The notes beneath the pieces were generated by a model. That model searched no databases. It was not told the origin of the DNA and saw only the letters and a list, made by a program, of their open reading frames with translations. A program made the translations under genes and the position numbers. From the NCBI RefSeq assembly GCF_003073045.1, contig NC_037594.1, forward strand, positions 19,288,927 to 19,352,926: a stretch of 64,000 nt of DNA. Direction: 5' to 3'. Every line of letters starts with the position of its first letter. Positions within the stretch are counted from its first letter, which is position 1. Of the stretch, positions 60,433-64,000 are shown one piece after another. This DNA is from Pomacea canaliculata. Its lineage: Eukaryota; Mollusca; Gastropoda; Architaenioglossa; Ampullariidae.

Positions 60433-61544
60433 CATAAAGATGATCGTTATTAAAACAGAGCTGAAAAAATTCGTATCGCCCATGTCTGTATTGTCAACGG
60501 TTTATCATGGTGTTCTTGTTTAACATACCAAAACAGTATTCAAAACATTCAGCAAACAGACAATTTTAAAATAATCATTCTAACACACACACATATCGGG
60601 GGAAATGTGCATATAAAAATCTGTTGTTTAAAGAATGCTGCAAACTGGACCACGTGGTTCGTCATGAAAAATGGATTTGATCCTGCAGAAGTCTTCAGAT
60701 TTTTTCGAAGAATTCCAGACCAGACATGCCCACCTGCTTTCAAGGAGTGGCGGAAGTGTCCCGAAGTAAATCGGTTATGTGAAACGCCGATGGACGTCCA
60801 GTCGTTGCGGAAATTGTAATGATCATTACACCATTGGGAAGGACGGCAGAATTATTCTCGTCAAATTAAGTTCCGCACAACTGGTGCAGTGTGCGGCGTA
60901 GTCCCGCAAATTGAGAATAATGTATGGGACGCAAGGTGCGCCATTTGGAAATCCGTCTTTCGTTAGGTAAAGCACTTGAGGTACCCCTTCGCCAATCAGC
61001 TAAAATGTTGAAACGTTGGTACGAATTAAAGTTGCGGCAACGGGAAGAGGGGAGAACAAACTTATTTGTGACTCATCGCGTGTGGATATGTATACGAGAG
61101 CAGATAACGTCGACTAGACGCTGGGCAGTTATCTGACGAAGATTTCCTTCCTCGGTTGCCTCCTCTGGTCTTAAAAGCAAGAATAATAGGGCTAAACCAA
61201 TCAACAGGAGTCAACGACATGACCTACTTCTACACCTGATTACCCCAGCACAGCTTCCTGCTTTGTTCTCTCTCTCTTGCTCGCTTTATTATTTCTTCTT
61301 TCTACATGCGAATGAGAAAGCATGAGAACAAAATGTGGAGACTGTTAAACGAACGACATACCTCAGTCCACAAGTGTGAAGTTGTTTTTATTGTACACAT
61401 GGTCGTGTCAAACAGAGTGGGGGTGGGGAACCGATAATCGTCGAGGGTTGATCGTCGCGCCAGCCTACGTCCACGTCGCCGCACGCTGCTCCGCGATCGC
61501 TCGCGGGTATAAAAGAGCGGATTGAGAGATTTACGGGGCTGGCT

Positions 61545-61602
61545 GCTTTGCCGTGAAATAGCCTTATAGTTGCTGACAGGGCGTAAAACGCCAAATCAAC
61601 CC
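61545..61602 (+). repeat. Second copy of the RNase H-LINE 3' tail
   Basis: TTTGCCGTGAAATAGCCTTA, GGGCGTAAAACGCCAAATCAA matches the terminal segment at about 59339-59388 with small changes. It is either a very short 5'-truncated LINE or a SINE that uses the same tail. No tRNA-like head was recognised upstream. Confidence 0.65.
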
Positions 61603-62480
61603 CTCCCCATCTTCATTGCCGGTGAGACTCGATCGTGGGGAGAGATCTTTCACGAACCGTGCGATAGGAAAACAGTGAACTAGTAAACATCGAGAAACTA
61701 GTAATACAGTTTAACACAGTGTACGTGCCTCTGCTCGAAGGGATTTTGAAGGGCAAGCTGCTTCCAAAACACCAGTAGCTGTAATGTGTTCTTGATGTGG
61801 GTCTCCTGCAGAGTTATAAGGCTGATAGTTCGGAGTGACTCACAAAACATCTTTCTCACTATCTGGCTGTGTATTTTTATGACAGAACAGCGCGAGATGT
61901 TTCGAGGACGTCGACTTGTGTACCCATTTCGATATCCAGTGTTCGGTGGGTAACCACCTCCACCACTGGGACTATTGCAATATTATATGAGCTGAGCAGA
62001 GACTAAGGTTGTCACCTTTCTGTGCAGATAACCGTTGGAACATGTGGTTCTGTGTTGTGATGTACGACTGTGAGGGATTATAACCTTGTTGTCAACATCC
62101 TACGTCTTTAACCAATGTCGGAGTTACTCGACTTGACTGCCTTCACTCTGACAAGCAGGGTTTGCTGTGCGTTTTGCTGGAAATCTCACGCAGAAGAAAG
62201 TCAACTTACGTACAGACACTTCTTCGTCATTCATCTGTTTCGTGACATACATACATCCTAACGTTCTGACGCTTCTCCAACTCTTAACGCATAAACCACA
62301 GGGTTAGCCACAACAGTGGCAGTGAACTACATGCCAAAAATGTCTGTCAGAGTGACTCCTGACACGATGTTAGAGAAAGAGCGCAAAACAAGGAGTCATA
62401 GTTTTTCTTTAAGTTAACTGAAGTTGATCAAAGGTTTAGGACAAGTCAGAACAAAGGGTTTAAATTTAATCAAGGATCTT

Positions 62481-63095
62481 ATGGCGTGTGTCCGTCTGTG
62501 GCGGTTCCAACCGAACGAAGACAATAGTTGCGATCTGTTCGCAGCAAACTGTCGTCTTCCTAAAAAGATTACAGCTTTAGAGAACAGTTTAACGACCCCA
62601 GTTATGACATCTGCTGTGGTGCAGTCGTCAGGCCCTTCTCCGTGTGCCTCTAGGAAGACCGTCAACTTATTTGCTCTTCCTAGAAGCGATCCTTTCGGTG
62701 AACCATGCTCATCACCGCCCGTTTCATCAAGAACAACGGCCCAGTGGACTACATGTCGGGAACTAGAGTATACCGTAGATGGGCACAGTGACGAAGGGAA
62801 AGCAGGGGACACCAAAAATGACACGTCAGGTTGGGAACGCACTTCCTCCCGCAAGGGCATCGAAAAGGAAACCCAGAAAACGGGCACGAAGAAACGGCCA
62901 TTACTTCTCCCGCCGATCATGCTGCCTCCTATCTACACTGTTAAGCCAAAGCCGATGCGCCTTCGTGAACAGATGTTCTCTCTGACTCCGACCTCGCGTA
63001 ACCTGCAGACCATTTCGGACGACGAGTGGGCAAAGCTTACAGACTGTCGCTATCTCCGGCTCAGATTCAATAAGGAGGCGGCTGTGAAGGTGTGA
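62481..63095 (+). CDS. Unrecognised 204-codon ORF
   Basis: The first ATG in this frame is at 62481, and the frame stays open to a TGA at 63093-63095. The product is basic, Ser/Thr/Pro-rich and low in hydrophobic segments, with no signal peptide or membrane span. Its most ordered-looking part is near the end: RLREQMFSLTPTSRNL, SDDEWAKLTDCRYLR. GC content and CpG are higher than in the introns, which fits coding sequence. An AATAAA at 63567-63572 could end a transcript. Just before the stop, AAG/GTGTGA could instead be a splice donor, making this an internal exon. The frame is also open a little upstream of the ATG. I do not recognise the family. A long ORF on the opposite strand (62414-62920) is probably its shadow. 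Confidence 0.4.
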   Translation: MACVRLWRFQPNEDNSCDLFAANCRLPKKITALENSLTTPVMTSAVVQSSGPSPCASRKTVNLFALPRSDPFGEPCSSPPVSSRTTAQWTTCRELEYTVDGHSDEGKAGDTKNDTSGWERTSSRKGIEKETQKTGTKKRPLLLPPIMLPPIYTVKPKPMRLREQMFSLTPTSRNLQTISDDEWAKLTDCRYLRLRFNKEAAVKV

Positions 63096-64000
63096 GTGTG
63101 ACTATGACTATATGTATAATCACGTGCTTAGGGGCAGGCATCTGCCTAGGGCCGCGCGCTTTTGATTGTAACCCGTTACATCGTAGGCATGTGTATGCAG
63201 ACAATGATAAAAGACGAGATCCCTGAGAGTGACTTTAGATCCAACTAGTGTGACTATAAGAATGTATAATGGCTATGTAATGAGACATGTATTTTACAGA
63301 TAATGCACTATAGTGATGTTGGCTGTCAATTACTTCCCTGGCAGTCGATCAGCTTTCAAATCATGTTTCCAACATGCCATCTACAAATGTGACTTTTGGT
63401 GGACTATGCCCATGAAATTTTAGTCATAATTGCAAAAGCAATTAATGCAGTAAAATCTCAACAGCAGAAATAAAAACGTTTTGTACAAAAGACAACTCAT
63501 ACATGCATGCAGTGTTAATTAACGTACATTCGATCGATGGCCTCCCTGTTTATAGTTATCATCATCAATAAAGCTTATCACACACGAAAAATAGTAGATG
63601 TGTGACAACATGTTTTTATTTATGTTGTTAATTTCTTATCGTCAATAAACCCAAAAACATAGCAACCATGGTAATGCGAGTCTAACATTGACTGAAAGCA
63701 GTTTTGTGGCAGGAACGGTGAAAAGTGTACGTTCGAACGTGCATGCATGTGCACCTGACGAAAATACACCTCTTGAAGCATGACAATGACAACAAATTGT
63801 TATTTGCTCGATTTGCATTTTTTTTAATTCAGTGGTTCATCAGCCGGGAGATAATTCTGCGAGAATAAACGACAAAGGAAGGAGAGAAAAAAAAGTACCA
63901 GTAGAAACCACCCAACAGACCACGGCCATTGGGTCACGGCCACACGCCAGCCAACCTTCTCGCGTCGGACCGCCCACTTCTTCGTCCGTATGCGCGCGCA
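63096..64000. other. Right-edge sequence, no recognised gene
   Basis: Includes possible AATAAA signals (63567, about 63644) downstream of the 204-codon ORF. The last ~120 bp (about 63880-64000) is a CpG-rich, GC-rich segment that could begin a promoter island continuing off the window. No ORF with recognisable content is present. Confidence 0.4.

Larger units (their letters stand above)
59391..62480. other. Intergenic stretch without a recognised gene
   Basis: No conserved protein or RNA gene is visible. It contains a Tc/mariner-like terminus at 60371, a LINE-tail copy at 61545 and scattered CpG-rich patches (about 61440-61540, with GTATAAAAG at 61507). Frames near 60663-60819 and 60924-61136 are open but short and have no recognisable domain. 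Parts could be a promoter or 5' UTR of the ORF at 62481, but the sequence does not show it. Confidence 0.5.

Noticed and set aside
60663..60819. Open frame with FDPAEVFRFFRRIPDQTC
   Set aside because: Short, no recognisable domain, no convincing splice signals or partner exons, and the longer version lacks an ATG start.
62414..62920. 168-codon open frame on the minus strand
   Set aside because: It overlaps the plus-strand 204-codon ORF, has no recognisable content and looks like a shadow of it.

Overview
This is an AT-rich animal (intron-rich eukaryotic) genomic window. The exon structure, protein divergence from vertebrates and insects, and the mix of L2/CR1-like, RTE-like and RNase H-bearing LINE fragments plus hAT- and pogo-like MITEs suggest a marine invertebrate, probably a mollusc. 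That assignment is inference. I see no bacterial-type operon, CRISPR array or convincing RNA gene.

Layout. Four conserved housekeeping genes alternate in strand. (1) VPS51 (GARP/EARP tethering subunit), minus strand: 10 N-terminal coding exons at 35-6362, the rest lies off the left edge. (2) DCTN1 (dynactin p150-Glued), plus strand, 6887-33332: I reconstruct 35 coding exons, 1311 residues, with every junction in phase. (3) LYAR (nucleolar zinc-finger protein), minus strand, 36777-41141: 7 coding exons with an apparent single-base frameshift in exon 2. (4) alpha-catenin, plus strand, 42459-56216: 20 coding exons, 895 residues, with a 3' UTR to about 57.87 kb. The alternation gives two head-to-head promoter intervals (6363-6886 and 41142-42458) and one tail-to-tail interval (33333-36776).

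The right end (57.9-64 kb) has no recognised conserved gene. It holds a rearranged LINE with an RNase H domain, a second copy of that LINE's 3' tail, a fragment resembling a Tc/mariner terminus, and one unrecognised 204-codon ORF (62481-63095) with a nearby polyadenylation signal.

Introns carry most of the mobile DNA: a 5'-truncated LINE with a perfect 12-bp target duplication, LINE 3' ends, TA-flanked pogo-like MITEs, hAT-like MITEs, a roughly 1-kb element with long inverted repeats, and a decayed transposon-type ORF. The most interesting points are three homology-supported GC-AG introns, two candidate in-frame cassette microexons and an SxIP motif in DCTN1, the LYAR frameshift, and several cleanly bounded mobile elements. 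I did not find a wholly new biological system; the window reads as a normal gene neighbourhood with informative details.

The genes act in separate processes: VPS51 in endosome-to-Golgi tethering, DCTN1 in dynein transport, LYAR in ribosome biogenesis and alpha-catenin in cadherin adhesion. Their proximity does not imply a shared pathway.
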